A stretch of 16,186 nt of DNA, from the NCBI GenBank assembly GCA_964455095.1, contig CAYVUV010000078.1:1-16186 (forward strand), given 5' to 3'. The translations under genes were made by a program, and so were the position numbers. Under the pieces are notes generated by a model. The model worked only from the letters and a program-made list of their open reading frames with translations. It searched no databases and had not been told where the DNA came from. This DNA comes from CAYVUV01 sp964455095. Its GTDB lineage: Bacteria; Desulfobacterota; Binatia; HRBIN30; CADEER01. Shown here one piece after another: positions 1 through 7,200 of this stretch (within the stretch, counting starts at the first letter, position 1; each line of letters begins with the position of its first letter).

Positions 1-14
1 TGATGATGCCGAAA

Positions 15-36
15 GGCCACCAATTCCCACGTGGCC
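15..36. repeat. Short inverted repeat, possible end-of-gene hairpin
   Basis: GGCCAC at 15-20 pairs with GTGGCC at 31-36 across a 10-base loop. It lies at the left edge, upstream of the first gene. There is no following T-run on either strand, so a Rho-independent terminator is not supported. It may mark the 3' flank of a gene outside the window. Confidence 0.25.
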
Positions 37-99
37 ATGGAACGACGAGATATGAACGAAGGTGGGCTTCGCCGCGCTATTTCATCCCCCTCATCCTGA

Positions 100-121
100 C
101 CTTCTCCCATCCGGGAGAAGG
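100..121. repeat. REP-like palindrome upstream of the glycosyltransferase
   Basis: CCTTCTCCC at 100-108 and GGGAGAAGG at 113-121 are perfect complements around a 4-base loop. A CCCCTCATCCTGA stretch precedes them at 86-98. From general knowledge, this layout (C-rich lead, then a CTCCC/GGGAG hairpin) resembles a dispersed intergenic palindrome seen in many high-GC proteobacteria. No T-run follows, so a transcriptional role is not shown. The whole 1-192 stretch contains no gene I can support. Confidence 0.5.
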
Positions 122-179
122 AACCCCATGCGATACGTCGCTGGAACTGTGAAACGCCGTACGCGGAGCACGTCGCCGC

Positions 180-184
180 AGGGA
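180..184 (+). promoter_or_regulatory. Shine-Dalgarno site fixing a TTG start
   Basis: AGGGA lies 8 bases before the TTG at 193. This supports the TTG as the real start of the glycosyltransferase gene; the nearby ATG at 128 and GTG at 149 are out of frame with it. Confidence 0.5.
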
Positions 185-192
185 TTCCCTCG

Positions 193-1452
193 TTGAAAAA
201 AGAAACGATTCGCGCCCTCGACTCGCTGCTCGGTTCCGTCCTGTGCTCGCTGCTGACGCTGCACCGGCGCGCATTCGAGCGAGCGGCGGACCAGCAGGCG
301 GCGCGGCCGCCATCTCGTAAGATCCTGTTCATCAAGTTGATCGAACAGGGGGCGACGGTGCTCGCCTACGACGCGATCCAACGCGCGGCGGCGCGGGTCG
401 GGCGCGAGAACGTCTACTTCTGCGTGTTTGCCGAGAATCGCGAGATCCTCGACCTGATGGATGTGATCCCCGTCGAGAACGTGTGGGGCGTGCGCAGCGA
501 GCAGCTGCGCGACTTTTCCCGTGATGTCCTGCAGGTCGTGGGGCAGGCCCGCCGGGTCGGCATCGACACCACGATCGACATGGAGTTCTTCTCCCGCGCG
601 GCGGCGATCATCGCCTACATGACGGGGGCGCGCCGGCGCGTCGGCTTACACCGCTTCAACGAAGAGGCGCCGTATCGCGGCGACCTGATGACCCATCGGC
701 TCATGTACAACCCGGCCATCCACACGGCCCGCGCCTATAGCCTGTTGATCGACGCGCTCGACGCCAACCCCGACGACCTGCCGCTGCTGAAGATTCCGAT
801 CGCATCGGACGGGCAGGCGCTGCCGCGTTTCACGCCCAACCCGGCCGAGACGCAGCGCGTGCAGGCCTTGCTCGACGAGGTGGCGGGCCGCCCGGTCGAG
901 CGGCCGGTCATCGTCCTCAACCCAAACTGCCGCGACACGCTACCGCTGCGGCGCTGGCCGACGGAGCGCTTCGTCGAGCTCGGACGCCGCATCCTCGCCG
1001 AGCGCGGCGACGCCACCGTCGTCATCACCGGGGCGCCGTCGGAACGACCGGCCGCGGAAGCGGTGTGCCGCGCCATCGACTCGCCGCGCGCGGTGAGCCT
1101 GGCGGGGCGGACGACGCTGCGCGACGTGCTGGTGCTGTATGACCTGGCGGACGTGATGGTGACCAACGACAGCGGCCCGGGGCACTTCGCCTCGCTCACC
1201 TCGATCGACTCCATCGTCATGTTCGGCCCCGGCGCACCGAGCCAATTCGGCCCGATCGGCGGCCACAGTCAGGTGCTGTGGGCCGGCCTCGCGTGCAGCC
1301 CGTGTGCGACCGTGTACAACCACCGCTTTTCGACCTGCACCAACAACGTCTGCATGCAGGCCATCACCGTCGAAGAGGTCTACGCGCGCGTCTGCGCGTC
1401 GCTGGCCGCGCGGCTCGGCGAGGGGCGAGCGCGGGCGCGAGACAGCCGGTGA
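193..1452 (+). CDS. Glycosyltransferase family 9 (heptosyltransferase-like)
   Basis: A 419-aa protein of the ADP-heptose:LPS heptosyltransferase superfamily (GT9), which moves sugars from nucleotide donors onto lipid or polysaccharide acceptors at the cytoplasmic face of the inner membrane. The first Rossmann half starts around residues 37-60 (RKILFIKLIEQGATVLAYDA). The linker to the second half contains VILNPN (about residue 238). The donor-site hallmark NDSGPGH is at 325-331, and a cysteine-rich CSPC...CTNNVCMQ tail occupies roughly 367-395. The leading ~36 residues look like a family-specific N-terminal amphipathic segment rather than a signal peptide. The start is TTG with AGGGA 8 bases upstream. 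The stop overlaps the GTG start of the next gene (GTGA), so the two are probably translated together. The family is clear; the donor and acceptor are not, and it should not be called waaF or waaC. Confidence 0.9.
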   Translation: MKKETIRALDSLLGSVLCSLLTLHRRAFERAADQQAARPPSRKILFIKLIEQGATVLAYDAIQRAAARVGRENVYFCVFAENREILDLMDVIPVENVWGVRSEQLRDFSRDVLQVVGQARRVGIDTTIDMEFFSRAAAIIAYMTGARRRVGLHRFNEEAPYRGDLMTHRLMYNPAIHTARAYSLLIDALDANPDDLPLLKIPIASDGQALPRFTPNPAETQRVQALLDEVAGRPVERPVIVLNPNCRDTLPLRRWPTERFVELGRRILAERGDATVVITGAPSERPAAEAVCRAIDSPRAVSLAGRTTLRDVLVLYDLADVMVTNDSGPGHFASLTSIDSIVMFGPGAPSQFGPIGGHSQVLWAGLACSPCATVYNHRFSTCTNNVCMQAITVEEVYARVCASLAARLGEGRARARDSR

Positions 1453-3089
1453 TCCGCCGCCCCGGACCGCTGGGCACGGGGCTGCTGCTCTCGCTCGGCT
1501 CCCTGCTGGCAACGGCGGCGCTACTGCTATTGGCGGAGCTTTCGGTGCGAGTCTCTTCCCCCGAGGCTTGCGGCCGGGTGCACCAGGAAGCCGAAAGGGT
1601 TGCGGTGAGCCGGCGCTACCTGGTGCCGTGCTTCACCCATGAGCGGCGCGGCAGCGACGAGTATCTGGTTCCGTCGCCGTCGAACGACAATCCGCGACCG
1701 ACCGCGCTCTTGCGCCGCCGCAGCGCCGGGGTCGCCCGCATCGCCGTGATCGGCGAGTCGAGCGCCGATCTGCTCGCCAAACAGCTCGCCAAGCTGAGCA
1801 ACGAGCCCGGCTGTGCCGGCCAGTACGAGGTGATGAACTGCGCCCAACCGGGCTCGGCGCTCGAGCATGTCGAGCGGCGGTTCAACGAGGTCCTCGGCTA
1901 CGAACCCGATGCCGTGGTGTTGCTCTTCGGCCACAACATCTCGTTCCGCTTTTCGCTCGACGACCAGCAGCTGCGCATCCAGGGACTGCGCGCGCAGAGC
2001 TGCCTGCTCTCGCAGCTCGCGCCGCCGGCGCCGCCACCCGACGCCCCGTCGCTCGAGACTCGACTCGACGCGCTCGCCCACTTCCTGCGCCAGGCCGCCG
2101 CGACGGCGCGCGCCCGGAATGTGGCGCTCGCCGTCGCCACCATGCCGGCCAACCTCTGGTTGCCGCCGGGAGGGGGCGCGCGGGAAACAAGCGATCCGCG
2201 CTTTCTCGAAGCGCAATTCCTCGAAGCGAGCGGGCGTCGCGCCGACGCCATTCGCCGCCTCGAAGGCCTGGCGACAGATCCCGGCCCTGCCCTCTGGCAC
2301 TACGAGCTGGGCGAGCTGCTCGCCCGGGCCGGCGGCCAGGACCAGCGCGCCTACCGCGAGCTGCACCGCGCCCTGGACGACGACGGCCTGCGCATGCGCG
2401 CCCCTGGCTCGGTGAACGATCTGCTGCGCTCCGTTGCCGCCGAGGAGAAGCTGCGGCTGCGCGACACGGAACGCGCCCTCGAAGCACGCGCGCCGGCCGG
2501 CCTGCCGGGTTGGGACAGCTTCATCGACAACTGTCACCTGCTGCCCGCGGCGATCGATCAGGAGGCCGTCGCACTGCTGGCGCTGCTGCGCGACGTCGTC
2601 CCGCTGGGCTCGGCCTGTAGCGCAGGGGCAACGCCCGACTCTCGGAAGAACCTGGCGGACGTGCTGACCGGCGTCTTCAACCTCACCACGATGGGTTCCA
2701 GCAACCTCGAGGAAATCTGGTACCGCGGGCTCGCGCTGGCGGTGGAAAGCTGGGTCGGCCGCGACCCCGATGGCGCCGACCGCGACGTGCGCGCCTTCCT
2801 GAACAGCCCGGAATTCGCCGCCGCACGCGGCGAGGAACGCAGCGCGCGCGTACTCGTCGCCATCGCCGAAGGCTACCACCGCGCCGGTCGCCGCGACCGC
2901 GCACTCGAGATCAACGAACAGGCACGGGCAGCGGGCGGCGCCGCGCCGTGGGTGCAACAGGGCCTCTTCTTTCTTCGACAAGGCGACCCCACCGCCGCGC
3001 GCGCCGCGTTTGAACGCGCGCTCGCCCTCGACCCAGCGCGCGCCGACGCGCGCAGTTTCCTCGGCTGGCTGGATGCCCCTCCTCAATGA
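1449..3089 (+). CDS. Membrane-anchored SGNH/GDSL hydrolase-like protein with C-terminal TPRs
   Basis: A 546-aa protein read from the GTG overlapping the glycosyltransferase stop by 4 bases. The same frame is open further upstream, but that stretch lies inside the GT9 gene. Residues about 10-32 form one hydrophobic segment (signal anchor), so the bulk is probably periplasmic. SGNH-type blocks are visible. GESS at 102-105 carries the likely nucleophile Ser104. FGHN is at 160-163, where the family usually has GxND. DNCH at 360-363 supplies the Asp and His of the catalytic set. After this come helical repeats, clearest near the C-terminus (residues ~455-545, ending in a typical TPR with FERALALDP). 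Known SGNH proteins of this type act as esterases or O-acyl-modifying enzymes on glycans. Acting on the product of the upstream glycosyltransferase is my inference from the overlap. The altered third block leaves catalytic activity less certain than the fold. Confidence 0.72.
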   Translation: MIRRPGPLGTGLLLSLGSLLATAALLLLAELSVRVSSPEACGRVHQEAERVAVSRRYLVPCFTHERRGSDEYLVPSPSNDNPRPTALLRRRSAGVARIAVIGESSADLLAKQLAKLSNEPGCAGQYEVMNCAQPGSALEHVERRFNEVLGYEPDAVVLLFGHNISFRFSLDDQQLRIQGLRAQSCLLSQLAPPAPPPDAPSLETRLDALAHFLRQAAATARARNVALAVATMPANLWLPPGGGARETSDPRFLEAQFLEASGRRADAIRRLEGLATDPGPALWHYELGELLARAGGQDQRAYRELHRALDDDGLRMRAPGSVNDLLRSVAAEEKLRLRDTERALEARAPAGLPGWDSFIDNCHLLPAAIDQEAVALLALLRDVVPLGSACSAGATPDSRKNLADVLTGVFNLTTMGSSNLEEIWYRGLALAVESWVGRDPDGADRDVRAFLNSPEFAAARGEERSARVLVAIAEGYHRAGRRDRALEINEQARAAGGAAPWVQQGLFFLRQGDPTAARAAFERALALDPARADARSFLGWLDAPPQ

Positions 3090-3111
3090 GACTGCCGATC
3101 TTCTGCCAAAC

Positions 3112-3203
3112 GGGAGGGCGAGGCTCCCGCCGAGCCGTGCCTCAATGCGCCGGAAGGCTCCGGGGGCCCGTCTTCGGGCCGCAGGCGGGAGCGTCGCCCT
3201 TCC
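3112..3203. repeat. Nested inverted-repeat element in the 3090-3407 intergenic region
   Basis: The 318-base gap between the SGNH gene and hicB has no supportable gene. Two 20-base arms, 3112-3131 and 3184-3203, are reverse complements at 18 of 20 positions. Between them sits a perfect 6-bp hairpin with a 4-base loop (GGCCCG at 3165-3170, TCTT, CGGGCC at 3175-3180). The arm sequence (GGGAGGGCGAGGCTCCCGCC) resembles a dispersed intergenic element I recall from planctomycetes, verrucomicrobia and other high-GC genomes, often misannotated as proteins containing SAGASPSR. Copy number cannot be judged here because only one unit is present. Confidence 0.55.
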
Positions 3204-3407
3204 AGTGGAATGCCCCCCCTCAAAGGGAGAGGCCGGAGGCCGCCGGCACCGATCGCTTCGCGCGGAGCGGCAGCGAGGGAACGCCGGAACCTAGAATACT
3301 CAGAGGGTCCCCACCGGCCCAGACTTAACGCCCGCATCTGAGCGGGGAAACGTTAGCTTCATGGCGCAGTCCTGGGTAGAGTTCCGCAACATCGAAACGG
3401 AGGCGAC

Positions 3408-3620
3408 ATGAAACGCGAATTCGATGTGCTGATCGAGCGTGACTCGGAGGGGTACTATGTGGCGACCGTGCCGGCACTTCACGGGTGCCATACGCAGGCC
3501 CGCTCGCTCGACGAGTTGATGGTGCGCGTCCGCGAAGCCGTTGAGTTGTGCCTGGAAGTGGAAGGTGAGCCACAGGCGTCACTCGATTTCGTGGGTGTTC
3601 AGCGCATCGCGATTGGGTAG
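3408..3620 (+). CDS. hicB: HicB-family antitoxin
   Basis: A 70-aa protein with the HicB partial RNase H-like fold. The N-terminal strand pair (FDVLIERDSEGYYVATVPAL) is followed by the family-typical GCHTQARSLDEL and an acidic helix (VREAVELCLEV). It is a short single-domain form without the C-terminal DNA-binding extension found in longer HicB proteins. It would bind and neutralise the HicA mRNA interferase and may act as a repressor of the pair. The start is ATG with CGGAGG at 3398-3403, 4 bases upstream. The gene abuts hicA with no spacer. Confidence 0.9.
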   Translation: MKREFDVLIERDSEGYYVATVPALHGCHTQARSLDELMVRVREAVELCLEVEGEPQASLDFVGVQRIAIG

Positions 3621-3845
3621 ATGCCGAAGCTGCCACGGCCGACAGGCAAGGAGCTGATCGCCGCACTTGCCAAAGTCGGATTCGACGTGATTCGCGTTCG
3701 CGGTAGCCATCATTTCGTCCGGCACCGAGACGGACGGGCAGCTGTGGTCCCCGTTCACAGCGGGGAGACGATCGGGCCGGGCCTGCTGAACAAGATTCTC
3801 CGTGACTGCGAGGTGAGTGCCGATGATTTGGCAGCCCTTTTGTGA
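3621..3845 (+). CDS. hicA: HicA-family mRNA interferase toxin
   Basis: A 74-aa toxin with a dsRBD-like fold that cleaves mRNA when not bound by HicB. It shows the family layout: GKELIAALAKVGFDVIRVRGSHHF with the catalytic histidine in GSHH (His30 most likely), then VVPVHSGETIGPGLLNKILRD. All family positions I can recognise are intact and the length is normal, so the toxin looks functional. Its ATG follows the hicB stop codon directly, so expression depends on the upstream antitoxin. The order is antitoxin first; many hic loci are hicA first, but both orders are known. Confidence 0.92.
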   Translation: MPKLPRPTGKELIAALAKVGFDVIRVRGSHHFVRHRDGRAAVVPVHSGETIGPGLLNKILRDCEVSADDLAALL

Positions 3846-4052
3846 ATGAGCCGGCGGCTGAATCGAAAGGTCATAGACGTACCCCTGTGTTCCGCTGGGG
3901 CCATCGCGCCTCGGTGAACCACGATCGCTGGTTGCCCGGCACCCGCCGGCCGCGTATGGTGGCCCTACCGCACCACGAGGCGCGCGCGTGCTCCTAACCA
4001 ATCGAACTTCCACGCACTTTTGGCAGCAGCGCCTCTCGAGTCGAGATTGTCG
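3846..4052. other. Intergenic region without a supportable gene
   Basis: This is the 207-base gap between hicA and the deleted radical SAM gene. It is GC-rich, with short inverted segments (for example around GCCCGGCACCCGCCGGCC, 3937-3954). No clear promoter, terminator or small gene is visible. An upstream TTG at 4020 is in frame with the next ORF but has no ribosome-binding site and no counterpart in the full-length paralogue. Confidence 0.4.
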
Positions 4053-4508
4053 ATGACAGCAGGCCTGAACCTGAACACTACGATGTACTGCAACGCGCTC
4101 TGCCCGTTCTGCATCGTGCTCGATCGACTCAACCGGCCCGAGTTGAACATGACGGACGAGCAGATCGACACGGCGCTCGTCCAGGCGCGGGCCGAGGGGG
4201 CGACGCACGCCGGCTACGATCGCTGCGCCGTCTCGAACCTGTGTGCCCGACTCGACAGCAGCTACGAGAAGTTTCACGGGCGGCCGAAGCTGACGCCGTT
4301 CGCGTCGCGGGCGGAGCTCGACAGCGTGTTCGACGCCGCCCGGGTCGCCTACCCTGGTCGCGCCACGCACCTCGGCCGCATCCGCGAGCGGTACATGCAC
4401 GATCGCGACTCCGCTCGTCCCGAGCGCGTGATGACGGAGCCGGTCGCCCCACACCCGGGGACGGCGGTGAAGCTGACGATCCCGCGCGCGCCGAAGGCGG
4501 CGGACTAG
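4053..4508 (+). pseudogene. Internally deleted radical SAM/SPASM-like gene (mini-paralogue)
   Basis: The open frame encodes 151 aa and is a shortened version of the 346-aa radical SAM protein at 9464-10504. Residues 1-55 align without gaps to residues 1-55 of that protein (34 identical by my count), including the SAM-cluster cysteines C13, C17 and C20 (CNALCPFC). At GY (54-55) the sequence jumps to the C-terminal cysteine motif. C58 and C64 match C274 and C280, with 21 of 36 following residues identical. About 216 codons are therefore missing in frame, covering GGEP, the rest of the barrel, and the first auxiliary cysteines. It cannot fold as a normal radical SAM enzyme. The ATG at 4053 matches the paralogue's start. 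It lies between two toxin-antitoxin modules. It is most likely a deletion remnant. The intact frame leaves open a small expressed cysteine protein. Confidence 0.75.
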
Positions 4509-4538
4509 AGGGGGCCAGTGAGGCTCGGAGGCTAAAAG

Positions 4539-4763
4539 ATGCAATCTGACGAAATCGAAGCCGCAGCGTTGGCACTTGCTCCGGAAGCCCGTTTGCGTCT
4601 TACCCATGCGCTCGTCCGGAGCCTGGAATCGGCGGACCCGGAAATCATCCGTGGCCTGTGGCTCGACGAAGCGGAGCGGCGAAATGCCGAGATGGACGAG
4701 GGCGCCGTTGCCGGGGTCGCAGGGGAGCAGGTGCTTGCGAGGATCCGAGCGAAATATCCCTAA
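4539..4763 (+). CDS. Addiction-module antitoxin (putative addiction module component family)
   Basis: A 74-aa protein of the short antitoxin family found before RelE/ParE-like toxins (Unstab_antitox, PF09720). It shows the family's helical N-terminal half (EIEAAALALAPEARLRLTHALVRSLE) and the tail signature WLDEAERRNAEMDEG...GEQVLARIRAKYP. The start is ATG with GGAGG at 4527-4531, 7 bases upstream. Its stop overlaps the ATG of the toxin frame (TAATG at 4761-4765). Length and motifs look complete. Its partner toxin is frameshifted, so this antitoxin may now have nothing to neutralise locally. Confidence 0.85.
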   Translation: MQSDEIEAAALALAPEARLRLTHALVRSLESADPEIIRGLWLDEAERRNAEMDEGAVAGVAGEQVLARIRAKYP

Positions 4764-5054
4764 TGCTCGACTTCGCGTTCAACCCGCTCGCCGAGCAAGA
4801 ACGAGGCGGCGGTTGAGGAATACGCGGCGGGACAACGTGGTGTGCACCTTCGCTTCATCGAAACTTTTGAGGCCGCTCTCCTGCAGATCCGACAACTGCC
4901 GGAGTCGGGACCACTAGCGAGGGGAGCCATTCGGTCGAAGGTCCTATCCGGCTTCCCGTACACGATTTACTATTCGGTCCACCTCTCGGTGCTGCGAATC
5001 TTGGCCGTTGCGCACCAGCGGCGTCAGCCGTTCTATTGGGTCCGTCGTCGCTGA
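4763..5054 (+). pseudogene. RelE/ParE-family toxin, frameshifted
   Basis: Translation from the ATG at 4763 gives MLDFAFNPLAEQE, the expected N-terminus of a RelE/ParE toxin. It then reads RGGG and stops at 4814-4816. The rest of the toxin continues in another frame from 4803 (EAAVEEYAAGQRGVHLRFIE) and ends normally at 5054 with the family-typical IYYSVHLSVLRILAVAHQRRQPFYW. At the junction one base (C4802) stands between GAA and GAG codons, so either two bases of a leucine-like codon were lost or one base was inserted. The family pattern (AEQELEAAVEEY) favours the 2-base loss. An internal GTG at 4842 could start a 70-aa remnant without the first helix. The module is probably a dead toxin beside a live antitoxin, unless the shift is a sequencing error. 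Confidence 0.8.
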
Positions 5055-5152
5055 TTAGCAATGAGACGAGGCCAGTGGGGACGCTCGTAGGATTTGGGCT
5101 TCCGGCTTTTTCGGCCGCTGCGAAGGCCACCACGAAGATATCGGATCGCCGT

Positions 5153-7141
5153 CTACTGCAAGTTGCTCGCGCCAAAGGGCGCGATGAAGCCGAGCGCTGG
5201 ATCCGTGCGGGTCAGATTCAACACCGGCTGGCCATCTCGGTCGACGAGCAGCGACCCGTCGTCGATTGAGAGACGGTTGCCGAGACGGATCGCGGCCGCC
5301 AGTGCGTTGAGCTGCGGCGGCGCCGATTCGGTCACAGCAACGGCGCGATACGAGACGTGGCTGCGTTGACAAACCCCGCCCCGTGCTTCGACGAGCTCAG
5401 CATGAGCGGATCCCCTCCCCTGTTTCAAAAGATCTTCCCGCTCATTCTGAGCCCCTCGGAGGGCATCTCCGGGATTTGAATTGCCAGTTGCGTACTCACC
5501 ATCGAGCACGAGCTGGTGGTCGTGGTCGAAGTACAGCACCGGGCGCGTCAAGGCGGCGCGCAGGGCGTCGACGACGGCCGGGTGGATGCGCGCCATCTCC
5601 GCCAGGCAGGCGCGCGCCCAGGTCAGGGCGCGTTCGCAGCGATACGAGCACGGGTAGAAGGGCACGATCATGGTGTGCAAATTGTTCAGCTCCCAGGGCC
5701 AGGGCGCGTCGGTCGAACCGTCGGGTGCGAGCGTGCGCGCCTGGCTCTCGTAGCGGTTGCGGCTGTTGTTGGCGCGGTCGTTCTGGCGCGCGAAGGCCTC
5801 GACGCAGCACGGCGGGTAACCAACGAGTTCGCCGATCTCACGTATCGCGGCGGTGGGATCGACCTCGGCCTGCAGGTACGCGGCGCGGCGGGCCAGGTCG
5901 GCGTCGCGGGCGATGTAGAGCTCCACGCGCGGTTCGCCCTCGTCGCGGCGGTCCTTCCAGCAGTCCTGTGCGCCGACCTGCACCATGCGATCGCGGCGTT
6001 CGCAGTGCGCGCCGCCGAAGAACGCCAGCGTGGACTCGACGTCGTCGGGCCGCACGGTCAGAAAGGCCACCGGCTTCACGCCGGCCCGAAACGCCCAGAG
6101 CTCGAATGGCTCGGGCGGCAGCGCCAAGCGCAGCACGTCGGGCAGCGGCGCCGTGACGGCCGGGAGCTCGCCGCGCAACCCGAGCCGTCCGAGCAGATCG
6201 GACGGGCGCCGCCTGGCGATCGACGCCGCCTGGCGCAGCGGCCGCGCGCCGGGCGGCAATCGGGTTGGCAGGAACGAAAGGGCATCGCGCGCCAACCGCA
6301 GCGCGGCCGCTGCCTCGATGAGCCCGTCGCCGCGCCCAGCCTCGGGCAAGAGCTGGGCGAGCGCGCGCACCGAACCGGCCGGCGTCGCCCGCGGCGCGAC
6401 CAGCACCGTGTCGCCGAGCATCACGCTCTCGCGGTCTTGCTCCCACGACCAGAGCGCCACACCCGATGCCCCCTCCACCCGCACGGCCAGGCGCGGCCCG
6501 CGCGCCAGCGCCCGCAGCGTTGCCGTCCATCCCTGAGCGGCGAGGTCCGCCTCGAGCCCCCCGTCATCAGCGTGCCGGGCAGCCGTCACCCTGCCCTGCG
6601 GCAGCAGCGCGCGGACCAGCGCCATGGCATGCACCAGCGCCTCGCCCAGGTCGCCCTGGTCCGCCTCAGGCAGCCCGGCTACCTCGATGCCCAGCCGTCC
6701 CCCGCCGGCGCGGCGCATGATCGCCTCGATGGCGCGCAGGCCGGGCAGCGTCACCCAACCATGGGCGACGCGGACAGCGGCCGCTCCCGGCCCCAGCGCG
6801 GCCTCACAGAGGGCCTCGTGCAGGGGAGCCTCGACCAGGCCCGAGCGCCCGGCTTCGGCGAGTTGCAGCGCGCCCTCGAGCGCTGCCCGCCGCGGCAGCG
6901 CCAGTGCAAAAGTTGCAATCGGATGTGCCCGCATCGCCTCGTCGAGCGATCGGTGCAGCGGAAGGTCCGGCGCCGCCGACTCCTCACCGCGCGCCACCGT
7001 CGCGACCAGGCGCAGGCGCGACGAGCGGCGCAGCGGCGCGACCCAGGCGCGGGCCCGTTCGCCCGCGCCGACGACGACGATCTCGATCGGCCCGGCCTTG
7101 GGGGCGGCCGTCCGAGTGCGGTCCTGCGGGGTGTCAGCCAT
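5153..7141 (-). CDS. Gfo/Idh/MocA-like dehydrogenase fold fused to a DUF483-like domain
   Basis: A 662-aa protein. Residues ~18-290 resemble a Gfo/Idh/MocA oxidoreductase. There is a Rossmann start (IEIVVVGAGERARAW, 19-33). EAP at 104-106 sits where the family usually has EKP, so the catalytic lysine is replaced by alanine. A histidine at 171 (LVHAM) fits the second catalytic position. Residues ~425-550 match the DUF483 pattern known mainly from archaea: GYPPCC with C445 and C446, then PCSYRC with C498 and C502, suggesting a metal or iron-sulfur site. A palindromic repeat is embedded in frame at residues 561-586, splitting the C-terminal region. No Shine-Dalgarno precedes the ATG. It is divergent from the radical SAM gene at 7201 with a 59-base spacer, so joint control is likely. 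The redox role is uncertain given the EAP change. The fusion call is stronger than any function. Confidence 0.65.
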   Translation of the reverse strand: MADTPQDRTRTAAPKAGPIEIVVVGAGERARAWVAPLRRSSRLRLVATVARGEESAAPDLPLHRSLDEAMRAHPIATFALALPRRAALEGALQLAEAGRSGLVEAPLHEALCEAALGPGAAAVRVAHGWVTLPGLRAIEAIMRRAGGGRLGIEVAGLPEADQGDLGEALVHAMALVRALLPQGRVTAARHADDGGLEADLAAQGWTATLRALARGPRLAVRVEGASGVALWSWEQDRESVMLGDTVLVAPRATPAGSVRALAQLLPEAGRGDGLIEAAAALRLARDALSFLPTRLPPGARPLRQAASIARRRPSDLLGRLGLRGELPAVTAPLPDVLRLALPPEPFELWAFRAGVKPVAFLTVRPDDVESTLAFFGGAHCERRDRMVQVGAQDCWKDRRDEGEPRVELYIARDADLARRAAYLQAEVDPTAAIREIGELVGYPPCCVEAFARQNDRANNSRNRYESQARTLAPDGSTDAPWPWELNNLHTMIVPFYPCSYRCERALTWARACLAEMARIHPAVVDALRAALTRPVLYFDHDHQLVLDGEYATGNSNPGDALRGAQNEREDLLKQGRGSAHAELVEARGGVCQRSHVSYRAVAVTESAPPQLNALAAAIRLGNRLSIDDGSLLVDRDGQPVLNLTRTDPALGFIAPFGASNLQ
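5386..5461. repeat. REP-like palindromic element inside a coding region
   Basis: Arms at 5386-5409 and 5438-5461 are reverse complements at 20 of 24 positions, with the core 15 bases (5395-5409 against 5438-5452) matching at 14. The left arm begins CTTCGACGAGCTCAG. To my knowledge this matches a very common intergenic palindrome family (TTCGACAAGCTCAG type) in high-GC bacteria. Here it lies within the 5153-7141 gene, contributes residues 561-586 (including AHAELVEAR), and leaves the frame open on both sides. Confidence 0.75.
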
Positions 7142-7200
7142 GCGCGGGCAAGGGGAATAAACTGGGCATACCAGGTATATTCGACTATAGGGAAATTTGT
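7142..7200. promoter_or_regulatory. Divergent promoter region
   Basis: This 59-base spacer separates two head-to-head genes and is much more AT-rich than its surroundings. TATATT at 7176-7181 is a plausible -10 box for the rightward gene, though no good -35 box is visible. On the other strand, 7184-7189 reads TATAGT, a plausible -10 for the leftward gene. Overlapping divergent promoters would let one regulator control both. The box calls are by eye only. Confidence 0.35.
7189..7193 (+). promoter_or_regulatory. Shine-Dalgarno site fixing the start at 7201
   Basis: AGGGA lies 7 bases before ATG 7201. The same frame is open back to 6904, but that extension runs through the opposite-strand gene. 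The site supports 7201 as the true start. Confidence 0.55.

Noticed and set aside
5055..5152. A possible terminator between the toxin remnant and the DUF483 fusion gene (short GGCTTCC/GGAAG-like arms and a T-run at about 5107-5111)
   Set aside because: The arms do not pair over more than a few bases around the T-run, so the structure is not convincing on either strand.
6904..7200. Extending the radical SAM gene at 7201 upstream to 6904
   Set aside because: The extension lies inside the opposite-strand gene and through the AT-rich divergent spacer. It adds Arg/Pro-rich residues without homology. A Shine-Dalgarno sits properly before ATG 7201.
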